From Solirubrobacterales bacterium (GTDB lineage: Bacteria > Actinomycetota > Thermoleophilia > Solirubrobacterales > 70-9): DNA of 51,013 nt. Shown one piece after another: positions 16,008 through 23,584 of the stretch. The stretch's first letter is position 1, and each line of letters begins with the position of its first letter. The position numbers and the translations under genes are program-made. The notes below the pieces were generated by a model. It did not search any database and was not told the origin of the DNA. It worked only from the letters and a program-made list of their open reading frames with translations. The stretch is taken from assembly GCA_025450585.1 (NCBI GenBank), contig JANWHD010000010.1, positions 1 through 51,013 on the forward strand. Direction: 5' to 3'.

Positions 16008-16277
16008 TTAGGACAGTCCCTCCCGAGCCTCGCGCACCAAGGTGACCGACTCGGGGAAAAGGACGCGGATCGCATCGCGAACCTGCATCGCCTGCTCGTC
16101 GGGGCTGCCGGAGAGATCGAGGCGACCGATCGAGGCGACCGTCATCTCGACCGCGAGCTTGATCGCGTTGTCGGCCCAGGCAACGCGCTGGGAGGACTGC
16201 ATCTGCTCGGAGAGCTCCTCCATGCGGGCGCGAAACTCGTCCGGATCGCCAAAGAGATTGAAGGGGCTGCCCTCCAC
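16008..16277 (-). CDS. small conserved-looking hypothetical protein
   Basis: An 89-residue soluble, helical, acidic protein that I do not recognise: FNLFGDPDEFRARMEELSEQ, then WADNAIKLAVEMTVASIGRL, DLSGSPDEQAMQVRDAIRVL and FPESVTLVREA. Codon use is typical of the neighbourhood, and the Met/Gln/Glu-rich first half suggests a helical hairpin. The only in-frame start near the 5' end is GTG 16277. The stop lies 4 nt from the family B palindrome, which separates it from the convergent zinc-ribbon gene. Confidence 0.6.
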   Translation of the reverse strand: MEGSPFNLFGDPDEFRARMEELSEQMQSSQRVAWADNAIKLAVEMTVASIGRLDLSGSPDEQAMQVRDAIRVLFPESVTLVREAREGLS

Positions 16278-16354
16278 CTGTCACATGAAAGCAGAGACCC
16301 AGGGGCAGCACGGTCCCGTGACGTTGTGCGCACCACGTGCGCGCTCGCCCGCCC

Positions 16355-16360
16355 TAGCGT
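16355..16360 (+). promoter_or_regulatory. -10 box of a probable leaderless transcript (pilin-like gene)
   Basis: TAGCGT ends 7 nt before the ATG at 16368. It is the same hexamer as on the bottom strand at 15245-15250, and no Shine-Dalgarno is visible. Confidence 0.5.
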
Positions 16361-16367
16361 CGGCGCT

Positions 16368-17027
16368 ATGCACGCTGGGCGGGAAACGCAGAGGGGGTCG
16401 GCGAGCGTCGAGCATGCCGGCCTGGTCGCGCTTGTCTCGCTTCTCCTGCTCGTCGCCATCGCCGCCGTCGCCGCGAGAGGCGAGGTGGACGCCGGCCGCG
16501 ACCTCGCCGGCACGATCGGCAGGCGGATCGCCTGCGGTCCCCGCCTCCCCGACGCCTGCCGCCACCACCCGCTCGTGCCCGCCTACGGCTGGCCGCTGGC
16601 GCGACTTGCCCGTGCCCTCGCGCCCGCGCTGGTGGCCAAGAGCGGCTCCTCCGGCCTCCCGCTCGTCCCGGTCGACTTCCGCCGCTGCCGGCGCGAGAGC
16701 TGCGCCGTCGCAGCGGACCCGCACCTGACCGCCTCCGGCCGTCGCACAACCGCCTTCACCCAGATCGTCGATCGCCGCCGCTCGCTCGGCTGGGTCGAGC
16801 TGACCTACTGGCTCTACCGGCCCAGCCTCGGCTGGGAAGGCGTAGTCCGTCGCGCCGGCAAGGCTCAGATCGACGCGGCCGCCGGCGTCCAGGTCCTGCT
16901 CGAGGACGACCCGGCCCTTGTCCCGCTGGAGACCCTGCCTGGGCGCAACCACTACGAGTTTCCCGCCTCCGAACGGCCGCCCTGGCAGTGGGGGGTCGAC
17001 GGCCTCTACCCCGGCTGGTCGAGCTGA
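16368..17027 (+). CDS. TadE/Flp-pilin-like exported protein
   Basis: A 219-residue protein. Its N-terminus, GSASVEHAGLVALVSLLLLV (about residues 10-29), has the class III/TadE-type layout of a short polar leader, a Glu, and one hydrophobic helix, as in Flp pilins and TadE pseudopilins. The rest is extracytoplasmic and holds four Cys (IACGPRLPDACRHH, RCRRESCAVA) that could make disulphides. No tad assembly genes (tadA-C, cpaB) are in the window. I chose ATG 16368 over ATG 16326 because of the TAGCGT box 7 nt upstream and because the leader then has the usual length. Confidence 0.6.
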   Translation: MHAGRETQRGSASVEHAGLVALVSLLLLVAIAAVAARGEVDAGRDLAGTIGRRIACGPRLPDACRHHPLVPAYGWPLARLARALAPALVAKSGSSGLPLVPVDFRRCRRESCAVAADPHLTASGRRTTAFTQIVDRRRSLGWVELTYWLYRPSLGWEGVVRRAGKAQIDAAAGVQVLLEDDPALVPLETLPGRNHYEFPASERPPWQWGVDGLYPGWSS

Positions 17028-17031
17028 TTGC

Positions 17032-17060
17032 AATGTGGCCCTTTGACGCTAGAATGTGGC
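17032..17060 (+). promoter_or_regulatory. antitoxin promoter with paired AATGTGGC direct repeats
   Basis: AATGTGGC occurs at 17032-17039 and 17053-17060, 21 bp apart (two helical turns). TAGAAT at 17050-17055 is a good -10, 8 nt before the antitoxin ATG, and TTGACG is at 17043-17048. The repeats straddle the promoter and are candidate binding half-sites for the PhD-type antitoxin. Confidence 0.55.
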
Positions 17061-17063
17061 TAC

Positions 17064-17333
17064 ATGGGCAAAACGGTCGGCATAAGAGAGCTGAAGAACA
17101 ACGCCAGCCGGATCATCGAGCAAGTCGAGGCGGGCGAGACGATCACGATCACTCGCCGCGGAAAGCCGGTGGCGACAATGGTGTCGACAGACGTGCCTCC
17201 GGGCCTCGCCTCCCTGATCGCCGACGGGACGGTGCGACCGCCGCAAAGCCGCACCCGGTTTGTCCCGAAACCAGTCAAGCTGCGTGGACCGGGACCGACA
17301 GCCTCCGAGTACGTCTCCGAAGGCCGTCGCTGA
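17064..17333 (+). CDS. PhD/YefM-family antitoxin
   Basis: An 89-residue type II antitoxin. The N-terminal PhD/YefM DNA-binding domain is typical: VGIRELKNNASRIIEQVEAG, then ETITITRRGKPVATMV. The C-terminal part (residues ~50-89) is Pro/Arg-rich and should wrap the toxin. ATG 17064 is chosen because of the -10 box just upstream and the family N-terminus. The stop overlaps the start region of the PIN toxin, so the two are co-translated. Direct repeats at the promoter fit autoregulation. Confidence 0.92.
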   Translation: MGKTVGIRELKNNASRIIEQVEAGETITITRRGKPVATMVSTDVPPGLASLIADGTVRPPQSRTRFVPKPVKLRGPGPTASEYVSEGRR

Positions 17334-17755
17334 GCCTCTATCTGGATACAAGCGCTCTGATCAAGCTACTCGTCGACGAGCCGGGCAGTGACATCGCCCA
17401 TGCTTCCCACGTCGAAGCAAGCTTTGTCTCGACCAGCGCCATCACTCACGTCGAGGCCAGCGCCGCCTTGACAAGGATGCGGAAAGGTATGCGCCTATCC
17501 GGGCCAGAATTCGAAACGGCCCTTCAGAAGCTCGAGGAGCTGTGGAACCCGCTCTACATCCATGCGGTCACCGACAGGCTCATCCACGACGCCTCCGCGG
17601 CCGCGAAAGAGCACGCTTTGCGGGCGTACGACGCCCTTCACCTCGCCAGCCTCACGGCTTTCGCTGGGAGATCGCTGACGCTGGCCTGCTGGGACCTCGA
17701 GTTGCGAAGTGCAGCGCGAGAGCGTGGCGTCGCCCTCCTCCCCGCAGAGCTCTGA
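17330..17755 (+). CDS. vapC: VapC-type PIN-domain toxin
   Basis: A 141-residue PIN-domain ribonuclease, toxin partner of the preceding antitoxin. The acidic Mg-binding residues are readable: D in LYLDTSALIKL near the N-terminus, E in ITHVEASAALTR, D in RAYDALHLASL and D in CWDLELRSAA. No ATG, GTG or TTG lies in frame near the 5' end. The frame meets the antitoxin stop as CTGA (17330-17333), with GAAGG at 17319-17323 as a Shine-Dalgarno. A CTG start at 17330 is therefore the simplest reading, giving M-SLYLDTSAL. VapC toxins usually cut tRNA or rRNA. The target here is unknown. Confidence 0.9.
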   Translation: MSLYLDTSALIKLLVDEPGSDIAHASHVEASFVSTSAITHVEASAALTRMRKGMRLSGPEFETALQKLEELWNPLYIHAVTDRLIHDASAAAKEHALRAYDALHLASLTAFAGRSLTLACWDLELRSAARERGVALLPAEL

Positions 17756-17764
17756 CGGACGCGC

Positions 17765-18760
17765 CTACGGCACAGCCGTCGATGGCGTCGCCTTCTCCTC
17801 CCGCTCCGCCTCGTCCTGGGCCTGTTTGATCAGCCCCCGCCAGTCCGTGGTCCTGAACACCAGCAGGATCGCCGCGAAGCCGAGGACGACCGACCAGGCC
17901 GCCATCGCGATCTGGGTGCCGACCGAGTAGGAGAGGACGGCGGCGCGGGAGGGCCCGTGCAGGGTCGCCACCAGCAGCGCCTGCTGGGCGCCGGCGCCGC
18001 CGGGCGTGAAGGGGACGATGTTGGCGATCGCCTGGACGCTCATCACCAGCATCACGTTGCCGACCGAGCCGCCGATGTTGAACGCCTCGAGGAAGAACCA
18101 GAAGGCAGCGAAGCGACAGAGCCAGCCGAGGCCCTGCCAGGCGGCGACCTCGCGCAGGTAGCGGCGCGGCTGGCGCAGGATCGCGAGCCCCTGTTTGACC
18201 CGGTCCCAGAAGCGCCGCACGCGGTGGGCGAGAAAGTAGATGCCGATCGCGATCGCCGCCAGCAGCACGCCGGTGACGATCAGGAACGTCTTCGGGTGGT
18301 CCGCCCAGAAGGCGATCTCGAAGGCGGGCAGGTGTGGGATCCGGGGCAGCGGCGGCAGCAGGCCCTGGGTGATCGCGTAGAGGAGCACCAGCACCCCGAC
18401 CGTGGTGTCGAAGACGGTCTGGACGAGGAAGGAGGAGGTGACCGCGGGATAGGAGGAGTGCGGGATCTGGCGCTTGACCAGGAAGACTTTTGTGACGTCG
18501 CCGGCGTGGGCGGGAACGATCGCGTTGATCCCCGCCCCGGCGAGATAGGCGGCGCTCAGGGGGATGAAGGAGATCCGCTCGCCCGGGTAGGCGGCGCGCA
18601 GGACGTTGCGCCACGCCCAGGCGCGACAGAGCTGCATCGCGAGCAGGAAGCCGAGCGCGATCGCGAACGGCGCCCACTCGATCTCGGAGAGATGGCGGAA
18701 GAACGCCGAGGCGGCGTTGAAGAACGAGTTGAAGCTGGATGCGAGATCGGCGTGGGACAT
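17765..18760 (-). CDS. flippase-like membrane protein (LPG-synthase TM region / UPF0104 family)
   Basis: A 331-residue polytopic membrane protein with the features of the lysylphosphatidylglycerol-synthase transmembrane-region family, whose members flip or anchor lipids. Typical blocks are LAGAGINAIVPAHAGDVTKV (about residues 72-91) and ANIVPFTPGGAGAQQALLVA near residue 250. It has roughly seven to eight helices. The cytoplasmic C-terminus is Glu/Lys-rich (IKQAQDEAEREEKATPS). The soluble LPG-synthase domain is absent, so this is the membrane part only. It is divergent from the sulfotransferase gene, with 21 nt between the two starts. Confidence 0.85.
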   Translation of the reverse strand: MSHADLASSFNSFFNAASAFFRHLSEIEWAPFAIALGFLLAMQLCRAWAWRNVLRAAYPGERISFIPLSAAYLAGAGINAIVPAHAGDVTKVFLVKRQIPHSSYPAVTSSFLVQTVFDTTVGVLVLLYAITQGLLPPLPRIPHLPAFEIAFWADHPKTFLIVTGVLLAAIAIGIYFLAHRVRRFWDRVKQGLAILRQPRRYLREVAAWQGLGWLCRFAAFWFFLEAFNIGGSVGNVMLVMSVQAIANIVPFTPGGAGAQQALLVATLHGPSRAAVLSYSVGTQIAMAAWSVVLGFAAILLVFRTTDWRGLIKQAQDEAEREEKATPSTAVP

Positions 18761-18766
18761 CGCGGC

Positions 18767-18772
18767 TAGACT
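18767..18772 (+). promoter_or_regulatory. -10 box upstream of the sulfotransferase gene
   Basis: TAGACT ends 9 nt before the GTG at 18782, in the 21-nt gap shared with the divergent flippase-like gene. No Shine-Dalgarno is visible on this strand. Confidence 0.45.
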
Positions 18773-18781
18773 AGCCCGCTC

Positions 18782-19771
18782 GTGTCAGAGGCCGAGACGC
18801 AGATCCCAGCCCCCAAGGCGCCACGCGACCCCGCCGACGAGGCGATGTGCGCGCGAGCGCGCGAGCGCTACACGGCCGACCGCAAGAGCCGCTTCCGCCG
18901 CCGCCGCAAGCGCCATGCCGAGCTGCCGAACCTGATCATCATTGGCGGGCTGAAGTGCGGGACGACCAGCATCCACCACTACCTCGGCCTGCACCCCGAA
19001 ATCCAGATGTCGAAGCCGAAGGAGCTCAACTTCTTCGCCGCCGAGCTGAACTGGGACCTCGGCCTCGACTGGTACGCGAGCCGCTTCGACGACCGCTTCA
19101 AAGTGCGCGGCGAGTCCTCCCCGCACTACACGAACCTGCCCCGCTTCGAGGGCGTCCCGGCGCGGATCAGGGAGCACTGCCCCGACGCGCGCCTGCTCTA
19201 CATGGTGCGCGACCCGATCAAGCGCATCCTCTCCCACTGGGTGCACGCGACCGGCGCCGGCTATGAGACCGGCGACCTCGTCGAGGTCCTCTCCAACCCC
19301 GACTCCTCCTACATGAACCGCTCCAAGTACTGGCTGCAGTTGCAGCCCTACCTGGAGCTCTTCGACCGCGAGCAGATCGAGATCATCACCCAGGAGGAGC
19401 TGCAGTCAGAACGGGAAGAGACGATGCGCAGGGCGTTCGCCTTCGCCGGTGTCGACGAGACCTTCACCTCCGAGCAGTTCGACCGCGAGTGGGAGAAGTC
19501 GAGCGCCAAGCAGGGCGACAAATACCAGCTCATGGAGAAGCTGATCAAGCTGCCGGGCTTCCGTTCCTTCGACCGCAATTTCGACCGCCTGCCCGAGTCG
19601 ATGCGCTGGATCGTCGAGAAGGTCGTCCACGACCCCGAGAAGCCCCCCGCTCCGAAGCCGACGCTCCCCGACGACCTCTTCGAGACGATCCGCTGCCGCT
19701 TCGGCACCGACGTCGCCGAGCTGCAGCGCTTCGCCGGCCGCGAGTTCGCCGGCTGGCACGAGTACTCCTGA
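18782..19771 (+). CDS. PAPS-dependent sulfotransferase
   Basis: A 329-residue sulfotransferase of the Sulfotransfer family, which moves sulfate from PAPS to a carbohydrate or lipid hydroxyl. The 5'-phosphosulfate loop is NLIIIGGLKCGTTSIHHYL (about residues 50-68, with K58 the catalytic-type lysine) and the 3'-phosphate site is LLYMVRDPIKRILSHWVH. The N-terminal 45 residues are basic (KSRFRRRRKRH) with no signal peptide, so it is cytoplasmic. The start is GTG 18782, 9 nt after TAGACT. The acceptor is unknown; a sulfated cell-envelope lipid or sugar would fit the neighbouring flippase-like protein, but this is inference. Confidence 0.88.
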   Translation: MSEAETQIPAPKAPRDPADEAMCARARERYTADRKSRFRRRRKRHAELPNLIIIGGLKCGTTSIHHYLGLHPEIQMSKPKELNFFAAELNWDLGLDWYASRFDDRFKVRGESSPHYTNLPRFEGVPARIREHCPDARLLYMVRDPIKRILSHWVHATGAGYETGDLVEVLSNPDSSYMNRSKYWLQLQPYLELFDREQIEIITQEELQSEREETMRRAFAFAGVDETFTSEQFDREWEKSSAKQGDKYQLMEKLIKLPGFRSFDRNFDRLPESMRWIVEKVVHDPEKPPAPKPTLPDDLFETIRCRFGTDVAELQRFAGREFAGWHEYS

Positions 19772-19778
19772 GGCGCAC

Positions 19779-19784
19779 TAGGCT
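19779..19784 (+). promoter_or_regulatory. -10 box of a probable leaderless transcript (RibD-like gene)
   Basis: TAGGCT ends 8 nt before the GTG start at 19793. No Shine-Dalgarno is visible. Confidence 0.45.
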
Positions 19785-19792
19785 CCGCAACA

Positions 19793-20527
19793 GTGCGGCG
19801 CCTGATCCCGAACCCCGGCGAGACCACGGTCTCCGAGCAGCTCGACTCCTACCGCCCCTGGGAGGAGCCACACGAGGAACGCCCGTTCGTGGCGACGAAT
19901 TTCGCGGTGACGGTCGACGGGCGGGCGACGATCGGCGGGCGGTCGGGGCCGATCGGCTCAGACCTCGACACGGAAATGCTCATCCGCCTGCGCACCCGGT
20001 TCGACGCGCTGATGATTGGGGCAGGGACGATGCGGGTAGAGCGTTATGGCAGGGCGGTCGCAAGTCAGGGCCAGCGCGAGCGCCGAGAGCGTTTGGGTCT
20101 CCCGCCTGACCCGCTGATGGTGATTATCAGCGGCCGCCTTGATCTCCCTTGGGATGCGCCCCTCTTCGCCGACGGAGGGGGTCGCGTCCTGGTCTTCACC
20201 GCGTCGGAAGCGGAGCCACCGGAGACGGCGAGCGGCCTGGGCGTCGTCCGCCATGAGGGCAAGGTGGACCTCGCCGCGGCCCTGAGTTACCTGCGCGAGG
20301 AGCACGGCGTCCGCGCTCTGCTCTGCGAGGGCGGGCCGCACCTGCACGGCCAGCTCTGGGCCGCCGGCCTCGTCGACGAGCTCTTCCTGACGACGGCGCC
20401 GAAACTCACCGGCGCCGACGCGCCGCGCATCCTCGAGGGGCCCTCACTCCCCGGGCCGACAGAGCTGGAGCTCGCCTGGCTGCTCGAGCACGAGGGCGAG
20501 CTCTTCGCCCGCTACCGCCGCGGGTAG
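19793..20527 (+). CDS. pyrimidine reductase family protein (RibD C-terminal domain)
   Basis: A 244-residue stand-alone RibD_C / DHFR-fold reductase. The nucleotide-binding blocks are readable: PFVATNFAVTVDGRATIGGR near residue 31, then DALMIGAGTMRVERYGR and the late ALLCEGGPHLHGQLWAAGLV followed by DELFLTTAPKLTGADAPRIL. The reductase of riboflavin synthesis uses NADPH to reduce the ribosyl group of an aminopyrimidine. Many actinobacteria carry paralogues of unknown role, and no rib genes are nearby, so this is probably a paralogue. The start is GTG, with a close -10. Confidence 0.85.
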   Translation: MRRLIPNPGETTVSEQLDSYRPWEEPHEERPFVATNFAVTVDGRATIGGRSGPIGSDLDTEMLIRLRTRFDALMIGAGTMRVERYGRAVASQGQRERRERLGLPPDPLMVIISGRLDLPWDAPLFADGGGRVLVFTASEAEPPETASGLGVVRHEGKVDLAAALSYLREEHGVRALLCEGGPHLHGQLWAAGLVDELFLTTAPKLTGADAPRILEGPSLPGPTELELAWLLEHEGELFARYRRG

Positions 20528-20579
20528 GCCTCCGCCGGTACCGTTCCGGCGACCCAGCCCCGAGGAGAGGACCCAGTCG

Positions 20580-21842
20580 ATGGACTTCACGCCGAGCCCC
20601 CAGGTCGAGACGCTGCGCGAGCGCATCCTCGACTTCATGGACGAGCACGTCTATCCGCAGGAGCGGGAGATCATGGAGGCGCTCGACGCCGAGGTCGCGC
20701 CGGGGGTCCCCTTCCCGAAGATCCTGGTCGAGATCCGCGAGCGGGCCAGGGGCGAGGGGCTGTGGAACCTCTTCATGCCCGAGGAGCGCTTCGGCCCGGG
20801 CCTGACCAACTGGGAGTACGGCCTGCTCTGCGAGGAGATGGGGCGCAGCCCGGTCGCGGCGCCAATGGCCTTCAACTGCGCCGCGCCCGACACCGGCAAC
20901 ATGGAGATCCTCGCCGAGCACGGCACCGAGGAGCAGCGTGAGCGCTGGCTGGAGCCACTGTTGGAGGGGCAGATCCGCTCCTGCTTCTCGATGACCGAGC
21001 CCGAGGTCTCGGGCTCGGACCCGACGCTGCTGCAAGCGCGCGCGGTGCTTGACGGTGACGAGTGGGTGATCGACGGGCACAAGTGGTTCACCTCGGGCGC
21101 GGTCGGCGCCGGCCTGGCGATCGCGATGGTGGTCACCGATCCCGAGGCCAACCCCTACGCGCGCGCCTCGATGATCTGCGTGCCGACTGACAACCCCGGC
21201 TTCAACCTCGTCCGCCCGATCCCGGTGATGGGCCACGACAAGGGGCCGGGCCACTGCGAGATCCGCTACGAAGAGTGCCGCGTCCCCGCCTCCAACCTGC
21301 TCGGTGGGCAAGGGATGGGCTTCGTCGTCGCCCAGGACCGGCTCGGGCCCGGACGCATCCACCACTGCATGCGGGCGATCGGCACAGCGGAGCGGGCGCT
21401 GGAGATGATGTGTCACCGCGCCAACGAACGCCAGGCCTTCGGCGGCCCCCTGGGCGAGAAGCAGTTCGTCCAGGAGGCGATCGCCGCCTCGCGGATGGAG
21501 ATCGACCAGGCCCGCCTGCTCACCCTCTACGCCGCCTGGAAGATGGACACCGAGGGCAAGCGCGCCGCCCGCCAGGCGATCTCGGCGATCAAGATCATCG
21601 CCGCCAACATGGTCATGGACGTCCTCGACCGCGCGATCCAGGTCCACGGCTCGCTCGGTATGACCGACGACACCCCCCTAGCAGCGCTCTGGCGCTTCAG
21701 CCGCATGTTGCGCCTGGCGGACGGCCCGGACGAGGTCCACAAGATGGTCCTCGCCCGCCGCGAGCTGAACCGCTGGGGAAAACGCGCCGAAGCCGAGGCT
21801 GCGGGAGAGCTGGACCCGAAGCACGCCCGGCGGGCGATCTGA
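20580..21842 (+). CDS. acyl-CoA dehydrogenase
   Basis: A 420-residue FAD-dependent acyl-CoA dehydrogenase that makes the first double bond in beta-oxidation. The FAD/substrate segment is CFSMTEPEVSGSDPTLLQAR, followed by WVIDGHKWFTSGAVGAGLAI. The second signature is QVHGSLGMTDDTPLAALWRF. The length and the pattern EEMGRSPVAAPMAFNC match the ACAD10/ACAD11-like bacterial subgroup. GAGGAGAGG at 20562-20570 gives the Shine-Dalgarno for ATG 20580. A strong terminator follows. Members of this subgroup often occur with APH-like kinases such as the one at 24488, which could point to 4-hydroxy-acyl-CoA breakdown. Confidence 0.93.
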   Translation: MDFTPSPQVETLRERILDFMDEHVYPQEREIMEALDAEVAPGVPFPKILVEIRERARGEGLWNLFMPEERFGPGLTNWEYGLLCEEMGRSPVAAPMAFNCAAPDTGNMEILAEHGTEEQRERWLEPLLEGQIRSCFSMTEPEVSGSDPTLLQARAVLDGDEWVIDGHKWFTSGAVGAGLAIAMVVTDPEANPYARASMICVPTDNPGFNLVRPIPVMGHDKGPGHCEIRYEECRVPASNLLGGQGMGFVVAQDRLGPGRIHHCMRAIGTAERALEMMCHRANERQAFGGPLGEKQFVQEAIAASRMEIDQARLLTLYAAWKMDTEGKRAARQAISAIKIIAANMVMDVLDRAIQVHGSLGMTDDTPLAALWRFSRMLRLADGPDEVHKMVLARRELNRWGKRAEAEAAGELDPKHARRAI

Positions 21843-21851
21843 GGAGGGAAG

Positions 21852-21883
21852 AAAGAAGGCCGGGCATGTGCCCGGCCTTCTTT
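21852..21883. terminator. bidirectional intrinsic terminator
   Basis: AAAGAAGGCCGGGCA pairs perfectly with TGCCCGGCCTTCTTT across a TG loop (15-bp stem, A-tract on one side and T-tract on the other). It lies between the convergent acyl-CoA dehydrogenase and exported-repeat-protein genes and can terminate both. Confidence 0.93.
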
Positions 21884-21903
21884 AGTTCATATATCCAGTT
21901 GGT

Positions 21904-22593
21904 CTAGCCGATCTTCTGAACCAGGCCACCGAAGTAGCACTGGCCGGCATGTCCGGTGAGGTTGAACCCGATGCTCTGGTTTTGCGTGACGATCGCGGTG
22001 CCGTCGGGCGCCACTGCGATCAGGCCGGGTTCTTCGGCGATCTCGATCTCGATTTCGCCGGTGCCGCTTGAGTTGTCGTAGAGGAAGGCGGGGTTGTCGC
22101 TGACGTTGAACGGCGTGAACTCGGCGCCATTGTTGTCGTCCATCACAGCGCCGTCCACGGAGGTCAGCAGCTGCAATTCACCTTCGTCGGTTCCGCCTTC
22201 GTCGATGCGGCAGACGCCCTGAATCGTGAACGGGCCGACAGCGGCGATGTTGTGAGTCCCCGGCCCGGTGTTGACCGAGAACGGAATTCGGCCTGTCACG
22301 CTGTTGGCGACGTTGGCGTTGCTGGCGCTCGGCACCGTGCCCAGGGTCGAGAGGTTGATCTTGGCACCCGTCACCGCGCCGTTCTTGAGTTTGGCCGTGG
22401 TGACCGCGTTCTTCTTGATCTTCGCCGCTGTCACCGCGTTCTTCTTGATCTTCGCGGTCGTGACCGAGTTGCTCTTCAGTTCGTTGCTGCCGATCTTCTT
22501 CGCGGCGACGGCGCTAGCGCCTCCGAGGACGAGGAAGACGGCGATCGACGACATCACGTTTGCGTACGTGAGCCGCTTGCGAGGCTTCGTCAA
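21904..22593 (-). CDS. exported repeat protein, paralogue 1 of 3
   Basis: A 229-residue protein with N-terminal signal-like sequence KRLTYANVMSSIAVFLVLGG and Ala-rich cleavage region. Residues ~35-80 are a short tandem repeat with an 11-residue beat (NSVTTAKIKKN, NAVTAAKIKKN, NAVTTAKLKNG, AVTGAKINLST), likely forming a stacked beta solenoid or stalk. The C-terminal ~140 residues form a beta-rich domain with two Cys. It shares the N-terminus, the repeats and the sequence around its ribosome site with the next two genes. The function is unknown. An extracellular or surface location is inferred from the N-terminus. Confidence 0.8.
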   Translation of the reverse strand: MTKPRKRLTYANVMSSIAVFLVLGGASAVAAKKIGSNELKSNSVTTAKIKKNAVTAAKIKKNAVTTAKLKNGAVTGAKINLSTLGTVPSASNANVANSVTGRIPFSVNTGPGTHNIAAVGPFTIQGVCRIDEGGTDEGELQLLTSVDGAVMDDNNGAEFTPFNVSDNPAFLYDNSSGTGEIEIEIAEEPGLIAVAPDGTAIVTQNQSIGFNLTGHAGQCYFGGLVQKIG

Positions 22594-22718
22594 GGGTCTC
22601 TCCTTTGGATAGCTGGATCTTTGTGTATAGCTGGATAGAGCTCGACTTGCCTTCGCGGCTGCTGCTTCGAATCCTGCCGGCCAACCGGCAACGCGTCACG
22701 GGTCGGCCGAAGACGTGC

Positions 22719-23426
22719 CTACTTGGCTCGAGTAATGGCGATGGCCACCGACACGGTCGAGCCTTCGGCGCAATCCGGGTCGCCGATCAGCTTGACGGCG
22801 ACATCCTGCGTGACGCCGGGACTCGTCATCCCGAGTGGCGCGGTGGCACCGGTCACGGGGCGCAGCCCGCTCGGGTCCTCGGGCGTCGGTTCACCGGCGC
22901 TGACAGCGAAGAAGCTTTCAGCCATCTCAAACGCACTTTCGTTGACATAGGGCCTGACTTCAGGCGCGCAGGGTTCGGCCCCGGTCGCGGCGAGATCGTT
23001 CCCCCTCACCTCGACGCTGAGAAAGTCGACCACACCCGCCCGGGGCGTGAAGCTGGTCGTCCCGGTGAGGGGAATCGTCGCGGCCGTCGCGCTGTCTGCC
23101 GCGACCGGTCCGCCGCTCGCGGTCGCGATCACGTTCGTGCCCGTCGCGATCTTGCCGAAGCCCACGGCCCCATCGGCGATCTTTGCCCCGTCGACCGAGC
23201 CGTCCTTGATCTTCACGGTCGTCACCGCGTTCTTCTTGATCTTGCGATTGGTCACCGCGTTCGCCTTGATCTTCAGCGTGGTGACGGCATTCGCCTTCAG
23301 CTGCCTAGGGCCGACGCTGTGCCTGGGCACCTTCGCGGCGATCGCCGTGGCGCCGCCGATGACGAGGACTACAGCGAGGGTCGACATCACGTTGGCGTAC
23401 GTGAGCCGGTTGCGTATCCGCTTCAC
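22719..23426 (-). CDS. exported repeat protein, paralogue 2 of 3
   Basis: A 235-residue relative of its neighbours: signal-like RNRLTYANVMSTLAVVLVIG, then the 11-residue-beat repeats (ANAVTTLKIKA, NAVTNRKIKKN, AVTTVKIKDGS, VDGAKIADGAV), then a beta-rich C-terminal domain unlike that of paralogue 1, with Cys in GAEPCAPEV and GDPDCAEGS. GGAGGCC just upstream of the ATG (complement of 23427-23435) is the Shine-Dalgarno. The C-terminal domains of the three paralogues differ, so the N-terminal stalk seems to have been combined with different heads. The function is unknown. Confidence 0.8.
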   Translation of the reverse strand: MKRIRNRLTYANVMSTLAVVLVIGGATAIAAKVPRHSVGPRQLKANAVTTLKIKANAVTNRKIKKNAVTTVKIKDGSVDGAKIADGAVGFGKIATGTNVIATASGGPVAADSATAATIPLTGTTSFTPRAGVVDFLSVEVRGNDLAATGAEPCAPEVRPYVNESAFEMAESFFAVSAGEPTPEDPSGLRPVTGATAPLGMTSPGVTQDVAVKLIGDPDCAEGSTVSVAIAITRAK

Positions 23427-23487
23427 GAGGCCTCCTTGGTGGCTGGGGAGCGAGCGAAGGCTCTAAGGATGGCATGACTGCTGACAA

Positions 23488-23519
23488 CAAAGAGGGCGAC
23501 CAAATGGCCGCCCTCTTTG
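23488..23519. terminator. intrinsic terminator after the third repeat-protein gene
   Basis: CAAAGAGGGCG pairs perfectly with CGCCCTCTTTG over 11 bp. On the bottom strand the stem is followed by T-rich sequence, so it terminates the leftward gene that stops at 23585. Confidence 0.85.
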
Positions 23520-23584
23520 AGCTCTTGACCAAAGCTCCCTGCGTATTTCTCGTTATCCGCGTTCCAAGGGCGGATGCCCCGGGC

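Noticed and set aside
22609..22636. direct repeat ATAGCTGGAT, two copies 18 bp apart upstream of the first repeat-protein gene
   Set aside because: Only 10 bp and two copies; it could be an operator, but no regulator or third site supports it.
22650..22690. TTCGAATCC word resembling a tRNA T-loop
   Set aside because: The bases around it do not form a T stem, and no anticodon or acceptor stem can be built upstream; not a tRNA.
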